64,000 nt of DNA from Mactra quadrangularis (taxonomy: Eukaryota > Mollusca > Bivalvia > Venerida > Mactridae): assembly GCA_025267735.1 (NCBI GenBank), contig CM046307.1:37129231-37193230 (forward strand), given 5' to 3'. A program made the translations under genes and the position numbers. Positions 63,398 through 64,000 of the stretch are shown here, piece after piece. Under the pieces are notes generated by a model that made no database searches, was not told the DNA's origin, and worked only from the letters and a program-made list of their open reading frames with translations. Each line of letters opens with the position of its first letter. The stretch's first letter is position 1.

Positions 63398-63832
63398 ATG
63401 CAAATTTATGTAGTTGTATTTTCTCAAAGATCACTTAGAATAAGTGTATTCTTTTTTTCATCTACATATAAGTCGTTCTTTGTGACATATTTCTGTTCTT
63501 GTTCTTGTAATGGTAGTTCATTTTCCGTTCATATGATATTGTTTCAAATGATTTACGACCGGTTTATTCCAATTGATTCCAACCAAGACAATTACAATAT
63601 TTTACAGGACGTTAAGCCCTCTATTCTTAAGTTTCCAGCAGTTTATATCTTACAAGATTATAACACCTACGCAGAAATCTTAATGACACACGCTAACATA
63701 CAAACAACTCACCGTAATTATCTGTACATGGCATATCCTTTTCTTTGCGCGTCTTTAAATGGTGTAAATGAACTCGGGGAAGTCATTACCGATGTACGTC
63801 ATTCTATAACTAAAGTTGAGAACCAAGTGTAA
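63398..63832 (+). CDS. Unrecognised coding-looking ORF, possibly a terminal exon
   Basis: This is the longest open frame in the window (144 codons), ending TAA 63830-63832. The first 45 or so residues are AT-rich and hydrophobic (SVFFFSSTYKSFF and similar) and may be intron. A pyrimidine-rich TTGTTCTTGTAATGGTAG ending near 63514 could be a splice acceptor. From about residue 50 the sequence looks like real protein: IYDRFIPIDSNQDNYNIL, then ILKFPAVYILQDYNTYAEIL, then NELGEVITDV near the end. Codon third positions are more mixed than in the surrounding DNA. I recognise no family. It could be a last exon or a single-exon gene; no copy exists elsewhere in the window. Confidence 0.42.
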   Translation: MQIYVVVFSQRSLRISVFFFSSTYKSFFVTYFCSCSCNGSSFSVHMILFQMIYDRFIPIDSNQDNYNILQDVKPSILKFPAVYILQDYNTYAEILMTHANIQTTHRNYLYMAYPFLCASLNGVNELGEVITDVRHSITKVENQV

Positions 63833-64000
63833 TTTACTACTGTGTGTAAAATATGGATTGTACATAATCCAATGAGATCAGCGTGTTGACATTATGAAAC
63901 AGCAACAGCGTCTTAAAAAGATATGAACTATTCAAATAAGTTTAAGTGTACAGGTAAGCTAGATGACCAGAACAATGGATCACTTACAATTGAAGGTGAT

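Overview
The window reads as AT-rich nuclear DNA of an animal, most likely a bivalve mollusc. Nothing bacterial or viral is evident: there are no operons, no long open reading frames, and gene content is very low. The bivalve call rests on dispersed repeats that I recognise from clam and mussel genomes (33.85-34.24 kb and 39.67-39.93 kb), on tRNA-derived SINEs with a GGCGTTAAA-type 3' tail, on Tc1/mariner and Harbinger-like elements, and on spliced exons of an animal gene. This placement is from memory of family appearance, not from a database search.

The one recognisable host gene is a divergent SCYL2-like (SCY1-like pseudokinase) gene on the minus strand. Two coding exons are visible, 32657-32932 and 24624-24784. 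They join in phase 0 across a 7.9-kb intron and together encode the start of the kinase-like domain. The remaining exons would lie at lower coordinates; I could not find them. A second, unrecognised but coding-looking ORF sits at 63398-63832 (+).

The rest is repeat-built. (1) 1.9-3.1 kb: a Tc1-like transposon with perfect inverted ends and a broken transposase. (2) about 5.6-9.95 kb and 10.97-15.1 kb: a diverged tandem duplication, with further pieces at 4.9-5.0 kb and 17.1-18.6 kb. Comparing the two copies shows individual insertions with empty sites: a Harbinger-like MITE, a hairpin MITE and a 0.36-kb block only in the first copy, and a SINE containing a solo LTR only in the second. (3) 16.1 kb: a complete SINE with a perfect 15-bp target duplication. 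(4) 22.3-23.7 kb and 34.8-36.2 kb: two copies of a 1.35-kb element carrying a long hairpin. (5) 25.3-31.1 kb: a separate tandem duplication inside the SCYL2-like intron, with a LINE 3' end inserted in one copy. (6) 43.6-49.95 kb and 49.95-56.85 kb: a 6.4-6.9-kb tandem duplication containing a 1-kb block bounded by arrays of short palindromes, a 71-bp perfect local duplication and a 544-bp MITE. The MITE's second copy lies inverted at 62.3 kb. (7) a roughly 400-bp block at 42.4 kb repeats at 59.6 kb, flanking that duplication.

The window is best read as a gene-poor locus where serial tandem duplications act as internal clocks for transposon insertion. No undescribed molecular system could be demonstrated. 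The most unusual items are the palindrome-array-bounded block, the hairpin element and the divergent SCYL2-like gene.
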